Both the position numbers and the translations under genes were made by a program. Positions 19,066 to 29,394 of a stretch of DNA of 64,000 nt are shown one piece after another; position 1 is the stretch's first letter; each line of letters starts with the position of its first letter. The DNA comes from Agaricus subrufescens. Its lineage: Eukaryota; Basidiomycota; Agaricomycetes; Agaricales; Agaricaceae. The stretch covers positions 372,001 to 436,000 of the forward strand of contig CM057058.1 in the NCBI GenBank assembly GCA_029945375.1, in the 5' to 3' direction. Under the pieces are notes generated by a model. The model did not search any database, was not told the origin of the DNA, and worked only from the letters and a program-made list of their open reading frames with translations.

Positions 19066-20580
19066 TCACAGGAGGTTGTTGTGTTTCCTGTATTTGGACA
19101 GGAGATCCTGTGCGTTCTCAAGGTTGGTTGCTGATTGCCACATATCCTCGGAGTTATCATATCCTTTCCAGTGTACCAGGAATTGGGTTCCTCAGCCTTT
19201 TTTCCTATGTCCACGGATTTCCTCTACTTCGTATTCTTCTTCGTTGTTAATAATATCTGGTGGGGGTGGAGGTGGAGTCCTTTGACAGTTGAATTCGGGT
19301 TCATTGAATTTGGTGAGAAGCAAGGAGTGGAAAATGTCATGTATAGCCCAAGTTTCAGGTAATTTTAGGCGGAAAGATGTTTCTCCAATGGGTTCTAGAA
19401 TTTTGAAAGGTCCGTATCGCTTGTTGTCAAATTTTCCCAAAGGGCAGTTTGATCGTACATTTGTTGCTTCTAAGAAAACGAAGTCTCCTTTGAAGAAGGG
19501 ATTCTTTTGCCGTTTCAAGTTTCCACGTTCGGACATGGTAGAATTGTATTCTTCCAGTGCTGCTCGTGCTTTGTTTCGGGTTTTGGCTAATTCCGAGGTG
19601 AATTCACTGGCAAGGGGATTGTCCAAATTGACAGTTAGGTTTCCTTTCCACAGGCAAATGCCATATGTGAGGAAGAACAGGGTTTGTTTGGTTGTGGCGT
19701 GGGTTTTGTCATTGTACTGGAACTCAGCGGTGGGAAGCCATTTTGCCCAATTGTTTTGTTTGTAATTGACGAAGTTTCGTAGGTAAGATTCTACTTCTTC
19801 GTTAATCCTTTCGGTTTGTCTGTCAGTTTGGGGGTGGTAGGTGGTGGACAGGTTCCTTTCAATTCCTAGGGCAGAGCATAGTTCTTTCATGAATTTGGAG
19901 GCAAACTGAGGTCCTCTGTCGCTAATGATGCGCTTCAGAATTCCATGTATGCGCCAGATGTCTTTCTTGTAGATTTCGGCTAGCTGCTTTGACATGAGAG
20001 AGGTTTCAGTGGGAATGAGGTGGATCATTTTGGAGAAATGGTCAACTATTACAAGTATGGCATCATGATCTTTGGATTTGGGTAGGGGTCCTATCTTGTC
20101 TATGGATATTTCTTGCCATGGTGCTTCGGGAATGGGTAGTGGTTTGAGGGATGTGTGGCTGGGTTGTCGGTTAATTTTGTTCCTCTGGCATTCAGTGCAT
20201 CCTTTCACAAATCTTTTGACATCTGCTTTGATTGTGGGCCACCAGAAGGTTTGTTTTACAAGTTCAAGCATGCGGTAAGATCTGGGGTGTCCAATATCAG
20301 GTGGGTTGTGATGATCCAGGAGTATGGATTCTCTAAGTTTGGGTTCGTCTGGCACATAGATTCTTCTGTTTTGATAGGTGACACTGTTTTCATCCCAGAA
20401 TTGATCAGGCCTTTTGTTTCTTTCTTGAGTGATGTGATGTTCTTGATGAGGGGAGTTTCTGATCTGTTTTAGGATATCGGGGGCTGTGGAGATAGAGAAG
20501 TTTTGGTTTAGGAGCATGGTGGTTTCTAGCAAGGTGGGGATTTCTGATAGGGTTCGTAGGATCATGCAGTCTTTGAACAT
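19066..20580 (-). pseudogene. Copy 2 integrase with C-terminal chromodomain
   Basis: Integrase HHCC region (HHNPPDIGHPR, CTECQRNK), then the DDE core with D (SIDKIGPLP), D (SDRGPQF) and E (TERINEEVE), then the SH3-like segment (GPFKILEPIG) and a chromodomain starting EEYEVEEIRGHRK. The chromodomain is interrupted by TGA at 19192-19194; reading on gives GTQFLVHWKGY and the rest of the fold to TGA 19066-19068. The interrupted codon is probably a former CGA. Chromodomains direct integration to heterochromatin in Tf1/sushi-type chromoviruses. Upstream of 20580 two TGA codons (20614-20616, 20668-20670) separate it from RNase H. Confidence 0.92.
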
Positions 20581-20667
20581 CTCGATTTGGGTTTCTTCTT
20601 CAGGAGATTTGTGTCAGAAAAGTCTAGATAGGATGTTGGCCTTGACGTTAGTTTTGCCGGGGATGTG

Positions 20668-21858
20668 TCAGAGTAAATAGTCATATTCTTGGAGCATGAG
20701 ATACCATCTAGCTTGGCAGGCATTCAGTTTTTGTGGTTCGCAGAAGTATTTGAGATTTTCATGGTCGGTCCAGATTTTGATTTGATGTTTGGCATCTAGT
20801 AGGTAGTATCTCCAGTTCTTGATTGCTTTGACTATGGCGAGGAGCTCTTTGTCATAGATTTCGTAGTTCTTTTCCATGTCGGTGAGGGCTTTAGACATGA
20901 AGGCGACTGGATGCCATTTTCCTTCTTGCTCTTGGGATAGGACTGCTCCAATTCCTACGTTGGATGCGTCAGTTTCAAGTCTGAATTTTCCTTCATTGTC
21001 GGGTAGAGCCAGGATGGGTTCGTTTGTGATGGCGGTTTTGATGGCTTTGAAGGTGTTTTGTTCTTCAGCAGTCCATTTCCAGGGTTTTGGTATCTTACCT
21101 CCCTTCAAGGCATTGAGTGGTGCAGCGAGAGTGCTAAAGTCTTGGATGAAATGTCGGTAGAAGTTTGCAAAACCTATGAATTGTTCAATGTCTTTTACAC
21201 AGGTTGGTGTTTTCCAGTTTCGAACTGATTTGACTTTTTCAGTTTCCATGCTAGCTTGGCCGTCGCCGATGACTGTTCCAAGCATCGAGATCCAGGTTGC
21301 GTTGAACTCGCATTTGGTTTGTTTGAAGCACAGGTTGTTTTTGTCTGCTATTTTTAGGAAGCGCAGGGTCCGTTCTTCTAATTCCATCAGGGAGTTGGCA
21401 GGGATGGCAAAATCGTCTATGTAGTTGACTAGTGAGCTGTCTTGGATCATTTCCCGGAAGATGGTAGTCATCCAGCGAGAGAAGGTGGCTGGTGAGTTGC
21501 ACATTCCAAAGAACATTACCGTAGGTTCAAAAAGCCCACAATTTGTGAGGATGGCACCTTTCCATTCGTCCCCTTCTTTGATTCGTATGTTGTTGTAGCC
21601 CCAGATGATGTCAAGCTTGTTAAAATATTTGGTGTGTTTCAGTTTTCTGATGACTTCGCTGATTAGTGGTAGGGGGGTTTTATCCTTGATGGTGACCGTG
21701 TTGAGTTTGCAGTAGTCCTGGCATAGTCTTAGTGATCTGTCTTTCTTGGGGACAAAGAAGCATGGGGCAGCATAGGGGCTTTTGGATGGTCGGATACGTT
21801 TAGTAGCGAGGTTCTCATCCAGGAATTTATTGAGTTCAATTTCTTCTTTTGGGGTCAT
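20668..21858 (-). pseudogene. Copy 2 RT and RNase H
   Basis: 396 open residues with the complete RT palm motif NYIDDF, upstream IRPSKSPYAAPCFFVPKK and LDIIWGYNN motifs, and RNase H (ETDASNVGIGAVLSQ, KELLAIVKAIK). It begins after TGA at 21928-21930 where copy 1 has CGA, and ends at TGA 20668-20670, which copy 1 shares. It is the best-preserved RT of this family here and the reference for calling the lesions in copy 1. Confidence 0.93.
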
Positions 21859-21927
21859 CTTGTAGACCTTGGCATTGATTTTGTTTGGGGCATCTGGCAG
21901 TAGATTGACTTCGTGATCCCATTGAGT

Positions 21928-22551
21928 TCATTCAGGTAGTTTGTTGAAGTTCTTTTGGTTGAAAAGGTGGGTGTAGGGTCGCATGTAATCTGGTAGGTCA
22001 AGGGAATTCGTGGGGTTGGGTTCTTTTTCCTCTTCGAAGTCTTCCCATTTTGTTTGGAGTTGTTGTAGATGTTCTGGTAGTGAGAAATTGGTATGTCTGA
22101 TCGAGCAATCGGGTGGGCATCTTGAGAAGGTTACAGTTCCTCTGTTCCAGTTGATTTCCGGGTTGTGTTTGATTAACCAGTTGTGTCCAATAAAAATATC
22201 TGCCGAGTCCAATTTGGCTACTACTGTGTCGATAGTTTCTTGGTGTCCTTCTATGTTTAGGTCCAGGTTGACAAATTTGGTGATTGGTTCTTTTCCACTT
22301 GGAGTTCTGTCAGCATTGGTTGCTAAAATAGGGTGTTCGAGTTTGTGGGTGGGTATCTTCTGTTTGTGGACAGTTTGTTTGTTGATGCAGGTGTGGGTAC
22401 ATCCAGAGTCGAGCATGGTTTTGGCTTGGAACGTTTCTCTGTTAGGTTTGGTGATTTCGGGTTTGAGTATTAACTCCTGCACTCCTAGTCGTTTCTGGGG
22501 GCAAACATATCGATTTCTCATACAACTAGATACATCAGTTCGTGAGTTCAT
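21928..22551 (-). CDS. Copy 2 protease
   Basis: 207 residues with the retropepsin active site MLDSGCTHTCI near residue 43 and ADIFIGHNWL near the C-terminal side. It lies in the -1 frame relative to gag, whose stop TAG (22554-22556) is 2 bases away from the ATG at 22549-22551. That ATG is probably itself a product of C-to-T change, since copy 1 has CAC AAA there. Ends at a TGA that was CGA, so the protein was once continuous with RT. Confidence 0.85.
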   Translation of the reverse strand: MNSRTDVSSCMRNRYVCPQKRLGVQELILKPEITKPNRETFQAKTMLDSGCTHTCINKQTVHKQKIPTHKLEHPILATNADRTPSGKEPITKFVNLDLNIEGHQETIDTVVAKLDSADIFIGHNWLIKHNPEINWNRGTVTFSRCPPDCSIRHTNFSLPEHLQQLQTKWEDFEEEKEPNPTNSLDLPDYMRPYTHLFNQKNFNKLPE

Positions 22552-22553
22552 GC

Positions 22554-23684
22554 CTACTCCAAACCTTTGGGAAAATCCTGTTGAGCTTCTTCAGCACTTC
22601 CTTCCTCTCCAGTGGTAATGGCATGAATCTTGGTTTGTTTCTTAGGGCTTCGGCAGACTTTAGCAATGTGGCCCAGTTTGCCACAATTATAGCATTTGAT
22701 GTTGGATTTGTACGATCCATTTCGGCATTCCTTCTTGATGTGTCCAAATTTGCCACATTTAAGGCATTTGGGTTTTCCGTCGGTAGACCATTCCAGTTTT
22801 CTGGCTCCAATCTCCATGGGTTGTCCGTCTCCTCCATAAGTAACTCCAGTAGCAGTGCAATGGTCATTTCTTTGTTTCTCAGTAGCTTCCCAGCCTTTTC
22901 CCACAGATCCTATGGCAGCAATCCATCCTTTGAGTGAGGTGGGAATGGCGGATGGGGGGTATCCCAAAATAGTGTGAATAACATCTGATCTGGTGTGTTG
23001 TTTCAGGAGGTAGAGCGCGTAATCTTCGCTAGATTTAGATTGATGGACAAGGGCAGTGAATTTGACAAGGAAGTCATTGGTGTGAAGGTTTCCTTGTTTG
23101 AAGGTTTCGATCTTGTCTTTAGTGATCTGTTGCTCATTTCCAGGTGAGAAAGCGTCCACGATTTCTTCAGCAAAAACTTTCCAGTCTGCAGTGTCATCGG
23201 CTTTGATAATTTTATCTTCCCATTGTTTGGCAAACCATCCTGGGATTTCTCCTCTCAGGTGGTTGGTGACAAGCAGTATCTTTGAATCTGCATCGTTGTA
23301 TTTGCTGAATCTGAGGAAAATTTCCATTCCTCTCCACCAGTCATTGAATTTGTTCCTATCTCCATTGAAAAATCCTGGTTCCATAACATCCTTGTGGTTG
23401 ATTGCGTTGGTGGACTTGGTTTTGGTGTTGTCGCTTGCCATTTCTCTTAGTTCTAGTTCTTTGAGTTCTCTTGCTAGTTGATTTAGGTCTTTGTCGAGCA
23501 GGGTGTTCTTCAGTATTTGTTCTGGGTCTGGTTCTTCCGCTTCCTGTTCGTTATTTTTGGATGAGGGTTCTGTTTCCTGGTTGTCCTCATGTCTGAGGGC
23601 TTCAAATCTATTTCTGTTTCAGTGTCCTTCATAGAAAAGTGTTTCAAAGTCAATTCCAAATAGTTCTGTGTTGTCTGGGCTCAT
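22554..23684 (-). pseudogene. Copy 2 gag
   Basis: Gag from ATG 23682-23684 (MSPDNTELFGIDFE) to TAG 22554-22556. It has an acidic N-terminal segment, capsid-like region (MEPGFFNGDRNKFNDWW) and two CCHC knuckles. One TGA at 23619-23621 stands where copy 1 has CGA and copy 3 CAA. Downstream of that codon the frame is open for 295 residues from MASDNTK. Lies 79 bp inside the 5' LTR. Confidence 0.92.
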
Positions 23685-23762
23685 ATACCAAGCCTGTCGT
23701 GGTTTCCTGCCTCAATGACTAGAGGTCTTCCTGCAAGGTGAGCTTTACGATGCTTTACCAAA

Positions 23763-24057
23763 TGTTACGACCTTATAGTGATTAGCTCAGGTTGCAACTT
23801 AAGGCAAAGACTTGAGGGCAATAAGGGAATATAGCGAGTTGGTAAAGTGTAAGAAAATACAGAGTATAACTACGCTACTTATAGACAAGTCAACTACCTA
23901 ATAATAGAAGTAGAAGTCAGGCTGAGTAAGTATACCTGGGGTGTCTGACTAACGGTGAGAACAGCGCTGAGTAAACATGGGAGACAAGTACACAGATAAG
24001 GAAGTGGTAGCATATGGTCCTGGGTCAGGGGGACGATAACAGAAATAGATCGTAACA
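23763..24057 (-). repeat. Copy 2 5' LTR
   Basis: 295 bp, same length and structure as the copy 1 LTR. Its self-priming pair shows decay: the LTR has TTGGTAAAGTGT (plus strand) and the primer site TTGGTAAAGCAT (minus strand), each one CpG transition away from the intact pair in copy 1. On the plus side it abuts a truncated copy 3 gag. Confidence 0.88.
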
Positions 24058-24787
24058 GTATACCAAAATAGTGTGGAAGACATCCAATCTGGTATGTTGT
24101 TTCAGGAGGTAGAGTGCGTGGTCTTTGCTGGATTTAGATTGGTGGACAAGAGTGGCGAATTTGACAAGGAAGTCATTGGTGTGAAGGTTTCCTTGTTTGA
24201 AGTTTTCGATCTTATCTTTGGCAATCTGTTGTTTGTCTCCGGGTGAGAAGGCGTCAACAATTTCTTGAGAAAAGGTGTTCCAGTCCGCAGTGTTGTTGGA
24301 CTTAATAACCTTTGTTTTCCCAGTGTTTGGCAAACCATCCTGGGATTTCTCCTCTCAGATGGTTGGTGACGAGAAGGATCTTCAAGTCTGCATCATCGTA
24401 CTTGCTGAATCTGAGGAAAACCTCCATTCCTCTCCACCAGTTGTTGAATTTATTCCTATCTCCATTGAAAAATCCTGGTTCCATAAGATCCTTGTGGTTG
24501 ATTGGTGCATTGGTCATCTTGGCTTCGGTGTTGTTGCTTGCCATTTCTCTTAGTTCTAGTTCTTTGAGTTCTCTTGCTAGTCAATTTAGGTCTTCATCAA
24601 GTGGTGTATTCTTCGGTATCTGCATTGGTTTTGGTTCCTCTGTTTCTTGTTTGTTGCTCTTGGATGAGGGCTCCGTTTTGTGGTCGTCTGTGCTTCTGAG
24701 TACTTCAAATCTGTTTCCGTTTTGGTGCCCTTCATAGAAAAGTGCTTCAAAGTTGATTCCAAATAGTTCTGTGTCATCTGTGCTCAT
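24058..24787 (-). pseudogene. Copy 3 gag fragment
   Basis: N-terminal part of a third gag copy, from ATG 24785-24787 (MSTDDTELFGINFE) to the copy 2 LTR, where it is cut within the capsid-like region. It carries a TGA after DEDLN where copies 1 and 2 have CAA, and a frameshift near 24310. The rest of this copy should lie beyond the nested insertions, outside the window. Confidence 0.88.
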
Positions 24788-24863
24788 ATACCAAGCCTAG
24801 CAGGTTCCTGCCTCAATGACTAGAGGTCTTTCTGCAAGGTGAGCTTTACGATGCTTTACCAAA

Positions 24864-25139
24864 TGTTACGACCTTATAGTGATTAGCTCAGGTTGCAACT
24901 TAAGGCAAAGACTTGAGGGCAATAAGGGAATATAGCGAGTTGGTAAAGTGTAAGAAAATACAGAGTATAACTACGCTACTTATAGACAAGTCAACTACCT
25001 AATAATAGAAAGAGAAGGTTGGGCTGAGTAAGTATACCCAAGGTGTCTGACTATCGATGGGAACAGTGCTGAGTAAACATGGGAGACAAGTACATGAATG
25101 GGGTAGTAGCATATGGTCCTGGGTCAGGGGATCATAACA
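24864..25139 (-). repeat. Copy 3 5' LTR
   Basis: 276-bp LTR with TGTTA...TAACA ends, lacking the 19-bp end extension of the copy 1 and copy 2 LTRs, as does the plus-strand LTR at 28134. The minus strand keeps TATAAG. It abuts decayed chromovirus sequence. Confidence 0.85.
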
Positions 25140-26700
25140 CTATGTCAAAAGAAACAAATAACAAATATCGGTAATTATATAGCCAGTGCTACATACACCC
25201 TCCAAGGCTTGCTTGAGAGCATTTTTAAACGAAATAATCAAAAATAGAGAATAGTGAAAAATAGATTTCTTCTCAAGATAGAAGATTAGAAGGATTGAAA
25301 CTTATTCACATATGGATCAACATCGGATCACTGCTCCCTTCCATTCCATTGGTCTCGGAGTTGGTAAGCCTAGTTGGGTCTATGGTTTTGCTATTAACGT
25401 GATTGTTGGTAGGAGGATTGTTGGGGATTATGCCGTTAAATTTGGATAGTGAGTAGATTGTAGGTGAACCAGGAATGGATGAGGGAATGCTAATTTCATT
25501 GTCCTCAAAGTGTTGGCGAGGTCTCCTGTCATAGGGGCCATTTCTAGCTCTCCTGAATCCTCCTCTACCTCTGGTTCTACTAGGTCCATAACTGCTCTGT
25601 TCTGCATATTTGTTTTCCTTTATGATTGCACTGCTAACGATGACACAAGTCATGTTTACAACAGCATTGTCCTTTGTATGACCATTGAAGTCAGCCAAGC
25701 CCAGGTCCATTAAAATGTTGTTCTTGGCCAGGGGAACAGCAAGAGCAAAGGGAAGTAAGTCAAGGTCATTAAATGTGATAGGCTGACAATTGATGGGAGT
25801 GACCCAACAAGAGTCATGTTCACTCCAATAAGAGTATCTGAAAAAGGTGTTTCAGTGATTATTGAAGATGCAAGTGAACTCAGAGTACCCAATAGGTTGG
25901 GTGGTAGTATAGTTTCCCTTCCTAATTTGAGTGTCAAAGATATTGTAGGACTGCATCAGAGCGGAGGAGAAGTGATGGTAGACTGGAGGTTTCATAGCAT
26001 AGTCAGGATCTGTATTGTCTTTGATAGTCCAAAGAGTAGGTTCCCAAGTGTATATGAAAGGAAAGTTATTTTTGAGGGTGTTGACCAAGGATTTCAGGGC
26101 ATGCCAGTTGGCTTCAGGCATAGTGTGAGGAATGGGCAAGTCAGATGATTCTGTTAGGAAAGAAAAGTTAGTGGATAGGGATGGAACTTGATATGTGTCT
26201 TGGGGATCATCATCTAGTTCATTAAATATGTTTCCAAGGTCTGTGTCTGAGCAGGACCTGTACATTGTCAATGTGAGCATCTCCTTTGTCATCCACAAGT
26301 TTGTCTATGTTGTTAATTCCACATGCTTCAAAGTATTGGTTTAAAGTGGATAGGTGATCCACCTTGTAATAGGGCAACCAGGTGACATCACCTGATTTCC
26401 AGACGATCTCAAACAGTGCTTCCTGATGCTTGCCTGAATGAGACTTAATATGAGATACAGACCATTATTGGCCAGTATTTTCCCAAATTGTTGTTTCAGA
26501 TCAGTTGAGAAATAGGCAATCATTGTTTGGCATGTGTATTCTGAGTAACAATGAATGGAAGACGTCGTGTACACCTCTCTGCTTCAGTTCTTTTGAGATG
26601 CCAATTTGGTATGAGTCATTATTGAAATTCTGTGTGATCAGATATGGCCCCACAAATTTGGGGAAGAATTTTTGTGTAGGTGATAGTTGAATGGCACATG
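25140..26700 (-). mobile_element. Decayed 3' part of another chromovirus
   Basis: On the minus strand, 26700-26330 reads as the C-terminal end of a Ty3 pol: VGPYLITQNFNNDSYQIGI, then KQRGVHDVFHSLLLRIH, then a degraded chromodomain-like end (IVWKSGDVTWLPYY, LNQYFEACGI), with several stops. Downstream, 26298-25306 encodes an extra protein in two frames: a helical region (MPEANWHALKSLV...) and an Arg/Gly-rich then Asn/Pro-rich tail (GRGGFRRARNG), the last 134 residues intact. The family is distinct from copies 1-4. No LTR was found for it. Confidence 0.7.
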
Positions 26701-27221
26701 AGCCTCACATGTCAGGTCATTGCCTATGCACATGCAGGGTCATTCATGACTCTCCATCTCACACAGCCTTTATATACTTTAGGAGTGCCGTACCATAGTA
26801 CTGCCTATGCATATAATGTATGAATAGCTTCAAGCCCGTACTCACAAAAAAAGAGAACTATAAGACTGACAGGGAGAGTATTACCATACTCTCTTTCTGA
26901 AGAGAGTACAATATACAAAGGTGTACAGGAGTAAAGTATGGAAAAGGAATAGTTCCAGGTAATAGAAATAGGATTCGGAATAAAGATATAGCAATTGCAT
27001 CACAATAGGAATAAGTACCGATCTGGATACAGTTGCATTGGCTGTTGGAAAGTTACAGCCTGCATTGTGTTGGTCATAGAGCAACCATGGGAGCACAACT
27101 GTAGTCCCAGAAAGGGAACTACAGCATAACCAGCCAACCACTACCAGCTCCGGGAAGTGGACTTACCAATTAAAGGAACCTGAAAGACAACGGTCCCAAG
27201 TGGATCCCATCGAAAGGAAAC
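26701..27221. other. Unassigned sequence with a small palindrome-array fragment
   Basis: No supported gene. Two palindromes of the type seen at 29395-30870 and 43425-44750 occur here: CCGTACCATAGTACTGCC near 26790 and GAGTATTACCATACTC near 26878, so a piece of that array was present or copied here. Confidence 0.5.
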
Positions 27222-27288
27222 TTGACAGTGGGATTCCTTGGAATGTACCGGAAATGGAAATGGAACATTCTAGATAGAAAAGGAAGCA

Positions 27289-27714
27289 TTGGGAATGATC
27301 GGAAAGTTCTGGAAACGGAATATAACACTTGTACAATTAAGCATCAATGCACAGAACATTGCTGGCAGAGTTGTTGCTCCCTTGAGACTCTGTGGAGGAG
27401 ACAAGGGAATTGTAGGAAACCACTTCAACAAAATACTCACTGACATTGCCAAAATCACCACCACTCACATCAAATTCAACACTCACTCTATCACCTGCAA
27501 CTTTGTTAGAATGCTCAACACTATGGACAGACTAGGCTCTCCTGACAAACTCGCAGCTGCAGACGCAATCTGTAAACCCTATCACCTTGAACCCCTGATG
27601 AGACCCAATACCCCCCCTGCCAAAGAGAAACTGACCCCTATCCCAGACCTGGCCCCACTACCCATCCCTAAGCAAGATGACCATATGGATGATGACTCTG
27701 ACAAGGAAAACTGA
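27289..27714 (+). CDS. Copy 4 ORF5 relative
   Basis: 141 residues ending DDDSDKEN and TGA. Helical region, then Pro-rich (MRPNTPPAKEKLTPIPDLAPLPIPK broken by charged residues) and the same DKEN ending as ORF5 of copy 2. Probably truncated at the N-terminus. Function unknown. Confidence 0.5.
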   Translation: MGMIGKFWKRNITLVQLSINAQNIAGRVVAPLRLCGGDKGIVGNHFNKILTDIAKITTTHIKFNTHSITCNFVRMLNTMDRLGSPDKLAAADAICKPYHLEPLMRPNTPPAKEKLTPIPDLAPLPIPKQDDHMDDDSDKEN

Positions 27715-28093
27715 CCCCCCCCCAGGCCTTACAATTGCCTCCTTCCATTCCCCTGAAATGGCCAAAGAAGCCAACTGCCTTTTCCACTACTTGAACTTTA
27801 TCCCCAACTCCACCACCCCAACTGAATTTAAATGTCCCTCCACCTATTCCTTTGCCCATGACAACAGTTTCAACAATAAACCCAAAGCATGCAGCTTGTA
27901 CTGGAATCTCATCCTCATGGTACTACTCCAAAAGAAAGGAAAAGGGGAAACTTTCAAAGGACTACCCACATGCATTATCATTGGCAGACAAGAAAACACC
28001 CCACACTTCATTGGATTCAACAAGAACAATGATCAATGGATCATTGCTGATGGAAAGAGGAAACTCCTCAACAACCTCTTTGCACACATCTGA
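27677..28093 (+). CDS. Copy 4 downstream ORF, unassigned
   Basis: Open for 138 codons in the frame after the ORF5 relative. The convincing part starts near 27715 (FHSPEMAKEANCLFHYLNFIP) and ends NNLFAHI. It is hydrophobic-charged mixed, looks like a folded domain, and lies just before the 3' LTR, where retroelements sometimes carry an accessory gene. Copy 2 has lost this region. No family recognised. Confidence 0.45.
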   Translation: MTIWMMTLTRKTDPPPGLTIASFHSPEMAKEANCLFHYLNFIPNSTTPTEFKCPSTYSFAHDNSFNNKPKACSLYWNLILMVLLQKKGKGETFKGLPTCIIIGRQENTPHFIGFNKNNDQWIIADGKRKLLNNLFAHI

Positions 28094-28133
28094 TCTAGCT
28101 TCAATCAGAATCTGAAGCCTGAATGGAGGGTGA

Positions 28134-28407
28134 TGTTACGATCCCCTGACCCAGGACCATATGCTACTTCCCCATTTGTGTACTTGTCTCTCATGTTTAC
28201 TCAGCACCATTCCCACCATTAGTTAGACACCTCAGGTATACTTACTCAGCCCAACTTCTCCTTCTATTATTAGGTAGTCAACTCCTCTATAAGTAGCGTA
28301 GTTATACTCTGTATTTCTTACACTTTACCAATTAGCTATATTCCCTTATTGCCCTCAAGTCTTTGCCTTAAGTTGCAACCTGAGCTAATCACTATAAGGT
28401 CATAACA
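28134..28407 (+). repeat. Copy 4 3' LTR
   Basis: 274 bp, TGTTACGATC...GTCATAACA, in plus orientation. TATAAGTAGC lies near 28292, about 33 nt before ACACTTTACCAA, the self-priming segment. Confidence 0.88.
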
Positions 28408-29290
28408 TATACCCCTGTAATAGTGCATTGCATTCCTCATGAATGGCAGTTACCATCACTGAGATTATTTGGTTGCTCTCAGTAGTAAATATTGTCAATT
28501 GTTTGTTGTCTACAAGATGGGTAGCATCAGGAAAAGGTATGCAAGGAAATGGCTCAGCTAACCACCACTGACTAAAGACACAATTTGGCTGACTACATTT
28601 TCTAACTCTTCACAAAATTCAAACAAGGCTTGCCATGCAGGCTCTATCTCCATTGTAGTATTCCAATTTATTTTGTTAATCATCATGATCAGGGTGATTG
28701 GATTTTCATAGGCTGACAATCCATAACTTTACTCAGATAACCACAAGTCAGGGGTATTTAGTTTAGCAGAATGGTCCAGACAAGATGCATATAGAGATCC
28801 ACTGGAAAACCTTCCCCCCAAATCCTCGCTTTCTTTGGCAGTGAAAAAACCTGTGGAGCTTCAAGTTCTGGATTGACAGTATTGTCTGGAATTCTGAACA
28901 GAGCAGGTATATCTTGCATACATCTGCAGTCATAGCATGCCTTAAAGAAACCACAAGGGCAGGGGTGAGGAGGAGATGTCATTGCTGTTGTGATAATTGA
29001 AGGAGGACTATGGAAGAAGCTGGTTTTGCATTCTGTGTGACCTTCCAGGCTCCTCCTCAGCCCCTCATTGACACTTGCCAAATGAAGTTTGTAATTATGG
29101 CATGTTCTTGACCCTGATTTCTTTCTAAGCTCTTACATGTCAATGGTGTCATGTTGAGATAGGACTTCCTTGCTCGCATTCCAAAGCACCCTTCTGGGAT
29201 GCCTACTGGAACAGCTGGGTGTTGTGCATAGGAGGTATTGCCTCTGTGAACCCAAAACAGTAGTTATTTACTACTTTTTTGTTAGTAAAA
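28408..29290. other. Unassigned remnant, partly shared with 45230-45480
   Basis: No intact gene. On the minus strand 28690-28408 reads as a decayed protein (SNQIISVMVTAIHEECNALL), similar to a minus-strand reading at 45470-45230 (SHIISEIIT) in the same orientation. A 107-codon minus ORF (28758-29081) with CPCGFFKACYDCRC is unassigned. Confidence 0.45.
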
Positions 29291-29386
29291 ACCGTGTAAG
29301 TGACAATCAAATAACGCATGAGAGTGACACAGTATGTTGTAAATAGCCAACACGCGGGGTCGTGTGTCTGTATCCCACGGTCTTTT
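29291..29386 (+). repeat. Inverted terminal block, left
   Basis: Inverted relative of 44755-44858. Shared segments on the reverse strand include AGACCGTGGGATACAGACAC, CGCGTGTTG and CTATTTACAACATAC, with scattered mismatches. Confidence 0.65.
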
Positions 29387-29394
29387 GTTACAGA

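Larger units (their letters stand above)
17929..24057 (-). mobile_element. Copy 2 of the self-priming chromovirus, 3' end displaced
   Basis: Ty3/gypsy element read on the minus strand: 5' LTR 23763-24057, gag, protease, RT-RNase H, integrase with chromodomain, then two extra ORFs. Copy 1 interrupts it inside ORF5, so its 3' UTR and 3' LTR should lie left of the window. It is itself inserted in the gag of copy 3. Scattered TGA codons at former CGA codons make it inactive. Confidence 0.85.
27222..28407 (+). mobile_element. Copy 4: 3' end of the self-priming family, plus strand
   Basis: Plus-strand 3' fragment: an ORF5 relative (27289-27714), a further ORF (27677-28093), the purine stretch GGAGGGTGA and a 3' LTR. 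Gag and pol are absent. The left edge is approximate. Confidence 0.75.

Noticed and set aside
173..23621. TGA recoded as Trp or Arg in this organism
   Set aside because: Host genes and the young element use TGA as a stop; aligned copies show CGA at most of these sites, so mutation explains them.
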